Origin: an uncultured Chlorobiaceae bacterium
Lineage (GTDB): Bacteria > Bacteroidota > Chlorobiia > Chlorobiales > Chlorobiaceae
DNA length: 51,669 nt
Direction: 5' to 3'
NCBI GenBank assembly: GCA_903871235.1
Contig: CAIQGA010000018.1
Span: 1 to 51,669 of the forward strand
The position numbers were made by a program, and so were the translations under genes. The notes under the pieces were generated by a model, which saw only the letters and a list, made by a program, of their open reading frames with translations, was not told where the DNA came from and did not search any database. Of the stretch, positions 1-9,368 are shown piece after piece (position 1 is the stretch's first letter; the number at the start of each line of letters is the position of its first letter).

Positions 1-42
1 CTTTCGTTCCTCTTGTGTCAGGGTCACTTTGTACTTCTTCAT
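1..42 (-). CDS. IS630-like transposase, N-terminal 14 codons (cut by window edge)
   Basis: Reading the minus strand from an ATG at position 42 gives MKKYKVTLTQEERK, which resembles the first residues of IS630-family transposases common in green sulfur bacteria. The rest lies outside the window. The following 100 bases to the next gene should contain the end of the element, but I could not define its terminal inverted repeat because the other end is not visible. The call rests on only 14 residues. Confidence 0.55.
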   Translation of the reverse strand, partial: MKKYKVTLTQEERK

Positions 43-150
43 AGTCAAATTTTGGTTGGATGATTATGAAGAACAAGTTAACGCTTTATCTGCGACTTTC
101 TATGCGTGACATGACACTATGTGGTTTTTATAGCGATAGGAATGAGCAGC

Positions 151-1455
151 TTACTTTTGTAACAGCCATCGGTAAAGCGGCATGACCGTAACGGCTATTC
201 CCTGATGCTCAAACTCTTCCGCTCCGTTGAGTGTGATAATCAGGCCACTGCGCAAACCGAACTTGTTACAGCACTCCGTCAGACCGCGAAGCTCCCGGTG
301 ACGCGTTTTTGCATCGCTGAGAGTGGCCGAAACCTGAATTGCCTCCGTCACATCAAAACCCGTTTTGACAATGAAGTCACATTCTGATTTGTCCTTGAAA
401 AAGTAGATCTCCTTTTCCTGCCGCTTGAGTTCCAGAAAAACTGCCTGCTCCAGAGCCTTGCCGGTATCGTCCGAAAATTTGAAATCAAGAGCATTCAGCA
501 GCCCGGTGTCGATCACATAGATCTTTCTCTCACCCAGCTCCCGATCAACAAGCGAGCTGGAATATTTTCTCACTATTTGCGCGAGGTAGATATTTACGGC
601 TGCTTCGAGGTAGTCGTACAACAGGTTTTTGCTGATCTTGAATCCTGATGACTTCAATTCGTTATAGATATTGTTGACCGAAAACTGCTTTGTTGCCGAT
701 GCGATGATCCGCTTCAGAAAGAATTTCAGCGCAGGAAGGTTTTTGATTTCGTACCGCTCAACCAGGTCGCGGTAGATCATGACATTGAAATACTCCTGCA
801 ACACCCGGTTACGCAACGCATCATCATAGCCGATTACCTCCGGAAAACCACCATGCTTGAGATAGCTCTCCAGATGATGATTGATGAGGGCGATAGAGTG
901 CGTGCTGTTCAGGTCTGGCGTAACACCCTTGAAGGTCAGGTACTCACTGAAAGAGAGGGGAAACACCTCATAACTGATGGTTCTGCCTCGCAGACTGGTG
1001 GCGATATCGCTGCTCAGGAATCGGGCGTTTGAGCCGGTAATAAAGATGTTTTTTGTGCCACGGTCATAGATGCGCCGCACAAACTTGTCCCACCCCTCAA
1101 TATTCTGGATTTCATCAAAGAAAAAAGAGCATCCCTCAAGGAGCATCTCCGGATAGAGTTCCTGCCATGCCTGCAAGAGGAGATCCAGCTCCTCTGTTTT
1201 CAGATCCAGCCGCTCATCTTCAAAGTTGATATAGAGGATTGAGGTTATCGGCACTCCTTTTTGCAAGAGGTCACTGATGACGTTGAACAGCAAAGAGGTC
1301 TTGCCGCTGCGCCGCACCCCCACAAGGGTAATGATCTTGCCCGTGCCCAGAGGCACCTGCAACGAGCGCCTTTTCAGGGCTGGCAGTGCAGTGACATGGA
1401 AGTCCCTGATAATCTGTTTTATGGTTTCTTTCTTCATAATAGGGATAATATACAA
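151..1455 (-). CDS. P-loop ATPase of the AAA/DUF4143 family
   Basis: A 434-residue protein with a Walker A motif (GVRRSGKTSLL, about residues 46-56), a Walker B-like FFFDEIQN and a sensor-like ITGSN, followed by a C-terminal DUF4143 region with a restriction-endonuclease-like appearance (ECDFIVK, EAIQVS). Proteins of this family are widespread, often lone, ATPases of unknown cell role. The TTG at 1455 is chosen as start because AGGAAG sits five bases upstream; an in-frame ATG at 1437 is the alternative. A second, diverged member lies at 12048-13214. Function beyond ATP binding is not known. Confidence 0.85.
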   Translation of the reverse strand: MYIIPIMKKETIKQIIRDFHVTALPALKRRSLQVPLGTGKIITLVGVRRSGKTSLLFNVISDLLQKGVPITSILYINFEDERLDLKTEELDLLLQAWQELYPEMLLEGCSFFFDEIQNIEGWDKFVRRIYDRGTKNIFITGSNARFLSSDIATSLRGRTISYEVFPLSFSEYLTFKGVTPDLNSTHSIALINHHLESYLKHGGFPEVIGYDDALRNRVLQEYFNVMIYRDLVERYEIKNLPALKFFLKRIIASATKQFSVNNIYNELKSSGFKISKNLLYDYLEAAVNIYLAQIVRKYSSSLVDRELGERKIYVIDTGLLNALDFKFSDDTGKALEQAVFLELKRQEKEIYFFKDKSECDFIVKTGFDVTEAIQVSATLSDAKTRHRELRGLTECCNKFGLRSGLIITLNGAEEFEHQGIAVTVMPLYRWLLQK

Positions 1456-1664
1456 GATTTCTTCCTTGTGGCAAGGAAGAAATGGCGAGATAAGTGGAGG
1501 GTGCTTTTCAGCGGCTCATAACGCTATAAGGGATATGAAGCCTGACATAATGACCTCAATAATTGGAATATTGTGCGCTCAAAAAAAATAGTATAAACTG
1601 TCCGAAGGAACCTTTTGAGAGTCGTTGGTATCATGAGACACTTAAGATTGAACACTGGATTACC

Positions 1665-1893
1665 ATGCCCCGCGTAGCTTTTTTCTTTGGTATTTCGATC
1701 TAACATGTACATGGATGATCATGAAAAGCCTCATTGTCATGCAATGTATGGTGATTATGCAGGTTCGTTCAGTCTGGAGAGTAGCGATTTATGCGCTGGC
1801 CAGATGCCGACAGCACAACTGCGCAAAATAAAAAACTTTATTTTGAGTAATAAAGAGGATTTAATGATAAAGTGGAATGAACTCACTACTTGA
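1665..1893 (+). pseudogene. DUF4160 protein, frameshifted
   Basis: The ATG at 1665 reads MPRVAFFFGISI and then meets TAA at 1701. The normal continuation of a DUF4160 protein (MYMDDHEKPHCHAMYGDY...) runs on in another frame from about 1705 to 1893. Removing one base near 1702-1704 would restore the usual 'GISIYMYMDDH' join, so a single-base insertion is the likely lesion, or a sequencing error. DUF4160 proteins are typically encoded directly before a DUF2442 protein, as here, and the pair is sometimes discussed as toxin-antitoxin-like. Confidence 0.75.
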
Positions 1894-2131
1894 AACACCA
1901 TGGGTTCAGGTTGTGGAAGTGTTGCCACTTTCAGGTCTGAGATTGAAAGTCAGACTCACGAATGGCCAAGAGCTAACCCTGAATCTCGAAGCGTTGATAC
2001 AGAGTCGCGATGCCTATTGGCGCTTGCGTCAGGAGAGGTATTTTCGTCAAGTCAGTATCGACCCGATTGGCGGTATATGCTGGCCCGAAGGTGAAGACCT
2101 TGCTCCTGACGGGTTGGAACGTTACCTATAA
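1877..2131 (+). CDS. DUF2442 small protein
   Basis: An 84-residue protein with the DUF2442 pattern (LRLKVRLTNGQELTLNLEALI ... ISIDPIGGICWPEGEDLAPDGLERYL-like C-terminus). Its start overlaps the end of the DUF4160 frame by 17 bases, which suggests translational coupling with that partner. Biochemical function is unknown. It appears intact although its partner is frameshifted. Confidence 0.8.
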   Translation: MNSLLETPWVQVVEVLPLSGLRLKVRLTNGQELTLNLEALIQSRDAYWRLRQERYFRQVSIDPIGGICWPEGEDLAPDGLERYL

Positions 2132-2151
2132 CCGCTCAACCGCCCCAGGTG

Positions 2152-2856
2152 TCAAGCCAATAATGCTGCCGCTGGCCTGAACCCGGTAGCCGAGTGCTCC
2201 ATCGTGCTCTCCACCAGGTTTAAATCCTTGATCTGCAAGGTTCTGAAAGGGGAGTGGCGCACCAGTTCGTAGTCGTGGGTGCCGATGATGACGGTGATTC
2301 CTTTCTGGTGGATTCGTTTCAGGTAGTCGAGAATTTCGAGCGAGGTGTCGGGGTCGAGGTTGCCGGTTGGTTCGTCGGCAAGGATGACGAGGGGCTCGCG
2401 TACCAGCGCACGGGCAATTGATATTCTCTGCTGCTCTCCCCCTGACATGCAGAGTGGCATCAGTTTCGCGGCATGTTCAAGGCCGACGCTTTCGAGCGCA
2501 TGCATCACCTTTGCCGGGATGAGTGCATCCTTCGTGCCGGTCACCTTCAGCACAAAGGCGAGATTGTCGTAGACGTTGCGGTCTTCGAGGAGGCGGAAAT
2601 CCTGAAACACAATCCCAAGCTTGCGACGCAGGTGGGGAATCTGCCGCTTTTTGATGGTGCGTGAGCTGTATCCGGCAATGCATATCTCTCCTTTTTTCGG
2701 GCGAACATCCATGTAGAGTGACTTGAGCAGTGTTGTTTTGCCGCTGCCGCTTTTTCCGACAATATAGACGAGCTCTCCCGACTCAATGGTCAGGTTGAGG
2801 TTTTGGAAAACTGGCTTTTTATTGAGTTCGAGGTCAACGTTGATGAAGGAGATCAT
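2152..2856 (-). CDS. ftsE: FtsE-like ABC transporter ATP-binding protein
   Basis: A 234-residue single ABC ATPase: Walker [10 protein letters not shown] (about residues 34-42), Q-loop VFQDFRLL, signature MSGGEQQR, Walker [13 protein letters not shown] and a switch histidine (GTHDYELV). The ADEPTGNLD form is typical of the FtsE/LolD/MacB group. Length and the QDFRLL segment favour FtsE, which works with FtsX in septal cell-wall hydrolase control. No FtsX is adjacent, so LolD-type lipoprotein export remains possible. It lies 10 bases downstream of pdxA on the same strand, consistent with one transcript. Confidence 0.75.
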   Translation of the reverse strand: MISFINVDLELNKKPVFQNLNLTIESGELVYIVGKSGSGKTTLLKSLYMDVRPKKGEICIAGYSSRTIKKRQIPHLRRKLGIVFQDFRLLEDRNVYDNLAFVLKVTGTKDALIPAKVMHALESVGLEHAAKLMPLCMSGGEQQRISIARALVREPLVILADEPTGNLDPDTSLEILDYLKRIHQKGITVIIGTHDYELVRHSPFRTLQIKDLNLVESTMEHSATGFRPAAALLA

Positions 2857-2866
2857 AGTTTTAATT

Positions 2867-3889
2867 CTATTTTTTTCTGTTTTTGGCGATGGTTATGGCA
2901 AGCAGTGTTGCTTCATAACAACTTCTTTCGGAGGCAACTCCTTTTCCGGCAATGGCAAAACCGGTGCCGTGGTCGGGCGATGTTCTTACTATCGGCAGAC
3001 CGAGGGTGACGTTTACTCCGGTATCGAAGGCAAGCACCTTGAAGGGGAGTAGCCCCTGGTCGTGATACATTGCCACGACAATATCGTAGTGAAGGTACAT
3101 TTTTGAACCGAAAAAGCCGTCAGACGGAAAGGGGCCTTCGACATTGAGTCGGCCTGAAAGCCTTTTGATGCAGGGGCGGATAATTTCCTGTTCTTCGCGC
3201 CCCATCACCCCGCCGTCAGAAGCGTGGGGGTTGAGGCCGAGCAGGGCAATGCGGGGCTCGGCAAGGGCAAAATCATTTTTCAGTGAGAGGGCCAATGCAG
3301 AGAGAAAAGCGTCAAGATCCATTGTTCGGATCAGCCCGGGAACGCGCTCAAGGGGTTCATGAATGGTGGCAAGCGCAACCTTGAGCTCCGTGACCGGGTC
3401 ATAGAACATCATGGTTGGAGAGGGAACGGCGAACAACCGTCCGAGAAATCCCGTATGACCTTTTTCATTGGAGCCTGCAAGTGCTATGGCCTCCTTGTTG
3501 ATCGGCGCGGTGACGAGGGCGTCGCATACCCCTTCGCGGCAGAGTTCAGCCGCCGCACGGAGCGACTCCAGAGCGATCCTGCCCGCTTCAGCCGAGAGGG
3601 TACCGGGGGTGATACTTTCCGGTTCGGAGATGCTCAACACAGGGAGAACCCCTTGCCGTACCGGAGCCGTGGCGTTTTCGATCAGTTCCAACTCTACCGG
3701 CAGGTCAAGCGCATCCCGGTAATACTCCATCACGCGATATGAGCCTACGACAAGAAAGGTGTGGCCGGAGCCCTCAAGTTTCAGAAAGCTTTTCAGTATG
3801 ATTTCCGGTCCGATGCCGTTGGGGTCACCGATTGACCAGACAATCCGGCATCGTTCAGAGTCGTTTGTACGCATTGGCAATTTTGTCAT
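2867..3889 (-). CDS. pdxA: 4-hydroxythreonine-4-phosphate dehydrogenase
   Basis: This 340-residue protein matches PdxA, which oxidises 4-phosphohydroxy-L-threonine in the DXP-dependent branch of pyridoxal phosphate synthesis. Seen are the N-terminal GDPNGIGPEI motif, ATIHEPL and the C-terminal YHDQGLLPFK segment carrying metal-ligand histidines, then GLPIVRTSPDHGTGFAIAG. Length is normal for the family. It overlaps the upstream DUF4293 gene by 35 bases and precedes ftsE, so the three minus-strand genes probably form one operon. Confidence 0.95.
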   Translation of the reverse strand: MTKLPMRTNDSERCRIVWSIGDPNGIGPEIILKSFLKLEGSGHTFLVVGSYRVMEYYRDALDLPVELELIENATAPVRQGVLPVLSISEPESITPGTLSAEAGRIALESLRAAAELCREGVCDALVTAPINKEAIALAGSNEKGHTGFLGRLFAVPSPTMMFYDPVTELKVALATIHEPLERVPGLIRTMDLDAFLSALALSLKNDFALAEPRIALLGLNPHASDGGVMGREEQEIIRPCIKRLSGRLNVEGPFPSDGFFGSKMYLHYDIVVAMYHDQGLLPFKVLAFDTGVNVTLGLPIVRTSPDHGTGFAIAGKGVASERSCYEATLLAITIAKNRKK

Positions 3890-4319
3890 CTTTTTTTACC
3901 CCTTGCAGCGCCAGCCAGAGAAGCACAGGCTCTGGCAGAAGCATGAACAATCCTGCTTCAGGCCTGTGGGTTATCACGGTGCCGATGCTTTCGAAATGCT
4001 GGTTCATAAAATGTGCTGCCGTAAGCGCCGAGAGCAGGTCACCAATAAAGAGCGCCATTGCAAGCAGAATGAGCTTGCTCTGCAGCGCTCTTTTGCTATA
4101 GAAAAAGATGGCAGCAATTGAGACAATGGCGGTCAGGGGCGAAGAGAGGGTGCCCGCATAACAGGCAAGGGAGTATTGCACTTCAGTAATCGCAGAGGCC
4201 GAGAAATCGGAGATGAGGATAAGGTGACCGGCATTGAAGCTCCAGAAGGGGAAAAACATACTCGCAGCAGCAAGCAGGGCGGCAAGAAAGAGGTAGAGGT
4301 TCTGAATTCTGGCTATCAT
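3855..4319 (-). CDS. DUF4293-family integral membrane protein
   Basis: About 154 residues from the ATG at 4319 (an upstream in-frame ATG at 4343 adds eight residues). Four hydrophobic segments are visible: LYLFLAALLAAASMFFPFW, a central pair, and IGTVITHRPEAGLFMLLPEPVLLWLAL. It fits the DUF4293 membrane family of the Bacteroidetes/Chlorobi group. No catalytic residues are recognisable. The gene overlaps pdxA and likely starts that operon. Confidence 0.7.
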   Translation of the reverse strand: MIARIQNLYLFLAALLAAASMFFPFWSFNAGHLILISDFSASAITEVQYSLACYAGTLSSPLTAIVSIAAIFFYSKRALQSKLILLAMALFIGDLLSALTAAHFMNQHFESIGTVITHRPEAGLFMLLPEPVLLWLALQGVKKDDKIANAYKRL

Positions 4320-4343
4320 GGGTGTTACAGGGTTAAAGGTCAT

Positions 4344-5031
4344 GAAAACATTGAAGTATCAATATACATAATCAGGAGAAAAGAGTTTTGAAACCGGGAT
4401 GATAAAAAAGCGGTTTACTGGCGGCAGTCTCTGCTGCGAGGGAGATAGGGAGCATGAGATGTCCATACAAAGTACGCGATGTACGTCCACGTGATAAAAC
4501 TTTTTACAATGATACAAACACCGCTGCATTAGTCAAAGATCTTGCAAAATAAGGGTTTAATTCTCTTTCGTCCTCGTATTACCGGTGTGTCGGCGCGGTG
4601 TATATAGAGAATATATGTCGAAAAATTTGCAGATCTGTGTTTTTTTCATTAACAATAGGAGTGCGTATTTGTTAAGCAATGGCGTGCTTTCTGTTGGCGT
4701 GCACTTGGCGAATGAGAATCAATGATTTGTAGATGGACTGCGTATAAGTTTTTTTGTCTGCAATCTATCAGCTTCTCTGAACGGCGAGCGATAGATGGCA
4801 CTTCTTAACATTCGGTTTCAGGGTTCTCTTTACTTGTGCTTCGCCTGTGAATACAATATCCCTTTATATCAGTGAAGTTATCTGTTTACTTCTTTATTAA
4901 GAAAATTGTGATACTTGATTCCTGTTCATGCCTTTTTTAATAAAGTTAAAAGGAGGTGTCTATACAATTTATGACATTATCAAGTTCGTTTGTTCTTGTT
5001 AACAATTGAATTATAAATAAAGGAGATAGAT
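4344..5031. other. Long intergenic region, no gene recognised
   Basis: This 690-base AT-rich gap separates the minus-strand pdxA operon from the plus-strand small protein at 5032, so it should hold divergent promoters. A 33-codon open frame starts at 4451, but it lacks a convincing ribosome site and recognisable similarity. No copy of the leader element described further right was found here. Confidence 0.5.
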
Positions 5032-5475
5032 ATGATTTTTTCAAGTATAAAAGATCGGATATTTCATATAATAAATGGAATCCCTGCGGATATTTGGCAA
5101 TTTGAAAAAGAAAATATCGGTCGTTTTGTCAAAGAAAATGCGCTTGCACCTGCTGCGTGGCTATCCTTTGGCCAGTTCATTCCAAACGTTAGTGTTGGAC
5201 AGGTTAATTTACAATCAAGAGATTTAGGAAGTTCGGCCGGTGGCATTTTTGATAACGTTGCTTCATTTAATTTTATCAGAATCTGGCCTGGTTTTTGGGG
5301 AGGTATCAGGACTCCTCATCTTCATTATAATGGAGATATTTATCTGCTTAATGCCGAGCAGTGGAACAGATTTACAACTCCAGTACTGAAAAAGTTGGGC
5401 GAAAAAATCGGTTCTTCACAATCGATTTCATTTGATACTTTTCTGGATGTAAGCAATTCAGTTCCGGGCAATTAA
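5032..5475 (+). CDS. Small cysteine-free protein next to a radical SAM/SPASM enzyme
   Basis: A 147-residue protein of unknown family, preceded by a good ribosome site (AAAGGAGAT). It has no cysteine, no obvious signal peptide or membrane segment, and an aromatic/glycine-rich centre (IWPGFWGGIRTPHLHYNGDI). It lies just before a SPASM-type radical SAM gene, with a terminator-like hairpin between them that would keep this product in excess. That layout is typical of substrate plus maturase pairs, so it may be a protein or peptide substrate, but this is inference. Confidence 0.6.
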   Translation: MIFSSIKDRIFHIINGIPADIWQFEKENIGRFVKENALAPAAWLSFGQFIPNVSVGQVNLQSRDLGSSAGGIFDNVASFNFIRIWPGFWGGIRTPHLHYNGDIYLLNAEQWNRFTTPVLKKLGEKIGSSQSISFDTFLDVSNSVPGN

Positions 5476-5489
5476 TTCTCTTCAGAAAT

Positions 5490-5527
5490 CAATGGCAGAT
5501 CAATACAGGTCTGCCATTGCTGCTTTT
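5490..5527 (+). terminator. Terminator/attenuator between small protein and maturase
   Basis: The arms CAATGGCAG (5490-5498) and CTGCCATTG (5511-5519) form a 9-bp perfect stem, followed by CTGCTTTTTAATTA. It sits 15 bases after the small-protein stop and before the radical SAM start at 5546. It would act as a partial terminator that lowers expression of the second gene. Confidence 0.75.
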
Positions 5528-5545
5528 TAATTACTCTGTAGTATC

Positions 5546-6679
5546 ATGAAATTTACCATAGCTGTTACTCAACAATGCAATCTTGGCTGTACCTACTGTT
5601 ACATTTCCAAGAATGGGTCTGTCATGAGTCTTGAAACTGCCGATAATATTATCGAGTTCATGTTTCGTACAATCCCAAAAGATGAGAAATTGGAGATTGG
5701 CTTTTTTGGTGGTGAACCCCTGCTTGAGTTTGAACGTATCAAAGTTATCATGCAACGGATTCGAAATCATAAAGCTTATGATTCAAAAAAAGTTGATTTT
5801 TTTATTGTTTCCAATGGAACTCTTTTTTCCGATGCTCTTGCTGATGAACTTCTCCGACTTGGAGTTTCATTGGGAATAAGCTGTGATGGTCCACCTCATG
5901 TTCAGGATCGTTCAAGGGTTTTTACCGATGGAACCGGGACTTCAGTTATTGTTGAAAATACTATTCGTAAAGCGCTGCACTATTACCCTTTTTTGCCGGT
6001 TAATGCCGTCTACACACCAGATACCTTGCAATATTTGCCGGATGTTGTCGACTATTTTTATAACCTTGGGGTGCGAATTATTTATCTTAACCCGAATATT
6101 TCTGCTCCATGGACTCAAAAACATGCAGACTTGTTGCCTGATCTTTACCAGCGTATTGGCAAGAAATATCTCGATGCTTACATGGCTGAAACACCTTGCT
6201 ATATCAGTTTGATTGATAGCAAAATTGCGGTAATTATGAGGGACGGTTATGGAGCAATGGAAAAATGCAAAATGGGAAAGGGTGAATTTGCGTTTGCTCC
6301 ATCAGGCAATATCTATCCCTGTGAACGTCTTATCGGAGGTGATGACGGTTTGTCTCATTGTATTGGCAATATCAATAACAGTAATCCGATACAGGTAACT
6401 TGCAGTCATGATGCCAACAAAATTGCCAACGATCTTTGCCAAAAGTGCGGGTTGAACAGCTACTGCATGAACTGGTGTGGTTGTACGAACTATTATGCAA
6501 CTGGCGATTACAACTCACCAGGTCCTTTTATCTGCGCTTCCGAAAAAGCCTCAATAAGCGTTGCTCTGGAGTTGATCAATACTCTTGGAGCGAAAGGAAT
6601 CTCTTTTTCCGAGCATCTTGCTGGAACTCCGTTGATGAACGTTATCGGAGAAGCCAGTAAATCGTTCAAGGTCGCTTAA
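5546..6679 (+). CDS. Radical SAM/SPASM protein (peptide or sulfatase maturase type)
   Basis: A 377-residue radical SAM enzyme with the canonical C-X3-C-X2-C motif at C11, C15 and C18 (CNLGCTYC), GGEP at about residues 55-58, and a C-terminal SPASM region rich in cysteines (YPCERL ... CQKCGLNSYCMNWCGC ... ICAS) that should bind auxiliary [4Fe-4S] clusters. This architecture is that of anSME and RiPP maturases. With no sulfatase nearby and a small protein directly upstream, a peptide/protein maturation role is favoured. No clear Shine-Dalgarno site precedes the ATG. Confidence 0.85.
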   Translation: MKFTIAVTQQCNLGCTYCYISKNGSVMSLETADNIIEFMFRTIPKDEKLEIGFFGGEPLLEFERIKVIMQRIRNHKAYDSKKVDFFIVSNGTLFSDALADELLRLGVSLGISCDGPPHVQDRSRVFTDGTGTSVIVENTIRKALHYYPFLPVNAVYTPDTLQYLPDVVDYFYNLGVRIIYLNPNISAPWTQKHADLLPDLYQRIGKKYLDAYMAETPCYISLIDSKIAVIMRDGYGAMEKCKMGKGEFAFAPSGNIYPCERLIGGDDGLSHCIGNINNSNPIQVTCSHDANKIANDLCQKCGLNSYCMNWCGCTNYYATGDYNSPGPFICASEKASISVALELINTLGAKGISFSEHLAGTPLMNVIGEASKSFKVA

Positions 6680-6866
6680 CCGGATTTTCAGGGGCAAGTT
6701 GCGCATCTCTCCGGCCAACCTTTTGGGTCAGCCCTTTTATACGATACCCCTCATACCCCTTATTCATCTCCTCTTCTTTGCTGCGGCCAAATTTTATGGT
6801 AATTTCGTAAAATTCCTTTTGCAGCACATTGTAAAAATCAATACTGATAACTCGTTGGAGAAAATT

Positions 6867-7748
6867 ATGAAGCGCATTTTTTACTTTCTTGTGACCAACC
6901 TTGCAATTATGCTGGTGCTCTCGGTCACCATGAGCCTCCTTGGTGTTCAGCCCTATCTGACCGCAAGTGGCTTGGATCTTGGCAATTTGCTGGTTTTTTC
7001 CCTTATCATCGGGTTTGGTGGTTCGTTTCTCTCATTGGCGCTTTCAAAGTGGTCAGCCAAGCGTATGTCGGGCGCGGTTGTGATTAAAACCCCCTCCACG
7101 CCAACAGAGCAGTGGCTTATCAATACCGTAAGGAACCAGTCGCAGAGGGTTGGCATCACCATGCCGGAGGTTGCCATATTCAACTCGCCGGAAGTCAACG
7201 CATTTGCCACCGGCATGACAAAAAACCGTTCACTGGTAGCCGTCTCTTCCGGCTTGCTCAATGCAATGACGCATGATGAAGCTGAAGGGGTGCTGGCACA
7301 TGAGATGTCGCACATCACCAATGGCGACATGGTGACGCTCACTTTGATTCAAGGCGTTCTGAACACCTTCGTTGTCTTCCTTTCACGCGTGATCGGCTAT
7401 GCGGTCGATAAATTTGTCTTCGACACCAGACGGGGTACGGGCCCTGCATCATTTCTTGTCCGGATCGTCGCAGAGATCTTGCTTGGCATAGCGGCCTCCG
7501 TTGTGGTGATGTGGTTCTCGCGTCAGCGGGAGTTTCGTGCTGATGCCGGAGCGGCGGTGCTGGCAGGCAAAGAGAAGATGATTGCTGCGCTCCAAAAGTT
7601 GCAGGTACAGCAGCTTCCATCCGCCCTGCCCAAGCAGATTGCCGCCTTTGGAATTTCAGGCAGGGAGAGTCGCGGGCTGAGGAGATTATTCTCCACCCAC
7701 CCAACGCTGGATGAGCGAATTGCAAGGTTGCGTGGGCAGCAGGCATAA
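6867..7748 (+). CDS. htpX: Membrane zinc metalloprotease HtpX
   Basis: A 293-residue HtpX homologue. The ATG at 6867 is chosen because GGAG lies seven bases upstream and the protein then begins with the usual membrane segment (MKRIFYFLVTNLAIML). It has two N-terminal membrane helices, the zinc motif HEMSH, a second hydrophobic pair after FDTRRGTG, and the conserved REFRADAGAA segment with the third zinc ligand. HtpX degrades misfolded inner-membrane proteins during envelope stress. Confidence 0.93.
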   Translation: MKRIFYFLVTNLAIMLVLSVTMSLLGVQPYLTASGLDLGNLLVFSLIIGFGGSFLSLALSKWSAKRMSGAVVIKTPSTPTEQWLINTVRNQSQRVGITMPEVAIFNSPEVNAFATGMTKNRSLVAVSSGLLNAMTHDEAEGVLAHEMSHITNGDMVTLTLIQGVLNTFVVFLSRVIGYAVDKFVFDTRRGTGPASFLVRIVAEILLGIAASVVVMWFSRQREFRADAGAAVLAGKEKMIAALQKLQVQQLPSALPKQIAAFGISGRESRGLRRLFSTHPTLDERIARLRGQQA

Positions 7749-7771
7749 AATAAACTTATAGGTTGATTTTT

Positions 7772-8340
7772 ATGAAGCTTGTTCGTATCATTGCTGATAA
7801 AGTAACAGGCGAAGGCTTGTATACTGTCCGTTTTCCGGAAAAAAGCGTTGACGAGTTTGAGCGGCTTTTTGATCTCTGGATTGGTGATATGAGTGAGCTG
7901 TACCGTTTTTTTCAGGATCACAGGAAAGATTTACAGCGAGGTTATTATAAGGGTATAACTCAATAGAGCAAGCTGTCAAAGCTACCCGGAATGAAGCCAA
8001 AAATCTGCGAAAAACTTTGCTTGATCTTGTCAATAGTGGATTCAGTGATCAGCATATTGCCTTGCAAACCATTTTTCAGCCATTGAACAACAATGAATAC
8101 CATTTGAGGCCGTTACAGAAGAGCAAGGCAAGGGGCAACAGGGAAAAACGGTGGTTGAGAATCTACGCAATACAGTTTGCTGCAAACTGTTTTGTTGTTA
8201 CCGGTGGAGCGATAAGACTCACCTTGAATATGGAGGCTCCTCATTTGCAGGAGGAGTTGCAGAAGCTTGAAAGAACAAGGCAATTTCTTGAGAGCCATAA
8301 TTTACGAGAGCAAACTGATTTTGAATATCTGGAAATATGA
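7772..8340 (+). pseudogene. Toxin-like partner of an XRE antitoxin, frameshifted
   Basis: The first frame (MKLVRIIADKVTGEGLYTVRF... to TAG at 7964-7966) and a second frame that reads into ...YNSIEQAVKATRNEAKNLRK and on to 8340 together make one protein of about 190 residues. The join is near 7940-7950, in the repetitive TTATTATAAGGG. The second part contains the KSKA-KRWLRIYAIQFAANCFVVTGGAI core I associate with a toxin-like family paired with XRE antitoxins. One base change in that short repeat would restore it. The next gene is such an antitoxin. Confidence 0.65.
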
Positions 8341-8350
8341 ACAGGTGGCT

Positions 8351-8782
8351 ATGAATGATTTGAAACAGAAAATTGACAAGGTTGTTTTACGGCAACCGTC
8401 GCGCTGGATGGAAAAAGCGTTGTGTGATGAGGCAAATGAGGCTTGGCTTGATCGCTCTGCCGATATCGCTTTGCGTATTCTTGGGACTTTACAGAACAGG
8501 AGTATCTCGCAGCGAGAACTTGCTGAAAAAATAGGGGTAAGTCCACAGCAGGTGAGCAAGATTCTCAGAGGAAATGAAAATCTGACACTTGAAACTATTG
8601 CTAAACTTGAAGCTGCGCTTGGGGTTGTACTGTTTGTGATTCCAGAGAGCCCTGCCGATAGTGAGACTGGGACGAGCAATAAACGGGAGCAAAAAAAATC
8701 TGCATCAAGTAAGAGGGAATCAGTGACGCAGCATACATCAGCCTTGACCATTGCACAGCAACAGCACTCAACACCGACATAA
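8351..8782 (+). CDS. XRE-family antitoxin-like DNA-binding protein
   Basis: A 143-residue protein from the ATG at 8351, preceded by AGGTGG. A helix-turn-helix of the HTH_3 type is visible (SQRELAEKIGVSPQQVSKILRG ... LTLETIAKLEAALG), with a variable, charged and serine-rich tail. It starts ten bases after the broken toxin-like gene, in the usual toxin-then-antitoxin order of HigBA-like systems. It may now be an orphan repressor of its own promoter. Confidence 0.75.
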   Translation: MNDLKQKIDKVVLRQPSRWMEKALCDEANEAWLDRSADIALRILGTLQNRSISQRELAEKIGVSPQQVSKILRGNENLTLETIAKLEAALGVVLFVIPESPADSETGTSNKREQKKSASSKRESVTQHTSALTIAQQQHSTPT

Positions 8783-8803
8783 TGGCTGAAATTTTTTTTG
8801 TAG

Positions 8804-9292
8804 GGCAAACATGGCGGCAACATCAACAGCTACTATGATGACCCGCACAACGCCACCGGACGCTTCGACTTCGTGCTCTTTATTGATGCCCGCCACATCT
8901 ACCGGCAGGTCGATCGGGCTCATCGTGAATGGACACCCGCGCAGATCAGCTTCATCGCCAACCTCGTCCGCATCTATCGTTGTGAAGCCCTCGACTTTAC
9001 ACTCGGTGGCGAAGAAGCTCGGGCAAAGATTGAAGAGGTTTTCGGTAACCAACCGCACTTTGCCGATATCCCCGGCCTTTGCAAAGCCGCGACACTCAAG
9101 GAGATCGAGGCGCAAGGCTGGTCGCTCAACCCCGGACGCTATGTTGGCGTGGTCGCCGGTGAAGCCGTGAGCGATGAGGACTTCAAAGCGCAACTCGAAA
9201 CGCTGAATGAGGAGCTGGTACTCCTTAATGCGCAGGCGCGGGAGCTGGAGGCAACAATTGCCGGGAACGTGGCGGAAATTCTGGAGAGTTGA
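8804..9292 (+). pseudogene. hsdM fragment (type I restriction-modification methylase, C-terminus)
   Basis: Translation from 8804 (directly after a TAG) gives GKHGGNINSYYDDP, FDFVLFIDARHIYRQVDRAH and, near the end, GWSLNPGRYVGV. These belong to the C-terminal part of HsdM N6-adenine methylases. The catalytic NPPF region and the whole N-terminus are absent, so it is a remnant of about 160 residues. The matching hsdR pieces lie at 11401-12023. Toxin-antitoxin genes and dinD now sit between them and no hsdS is left. Confidence 0.8.
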
Positions 9293-9368
9293 CCTGGCTT
9301 GATATTTGACTCAAGCGCTTTGCTGAGTTCTTACTGTTCTGTATATTTCACAAATATACAAATTTTCT

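Noticed and set aside
4451-4552. 33-codon open frame in the 4344-5031 gap
   Set aside because: No ribosome site, no similarity and no supporting context.
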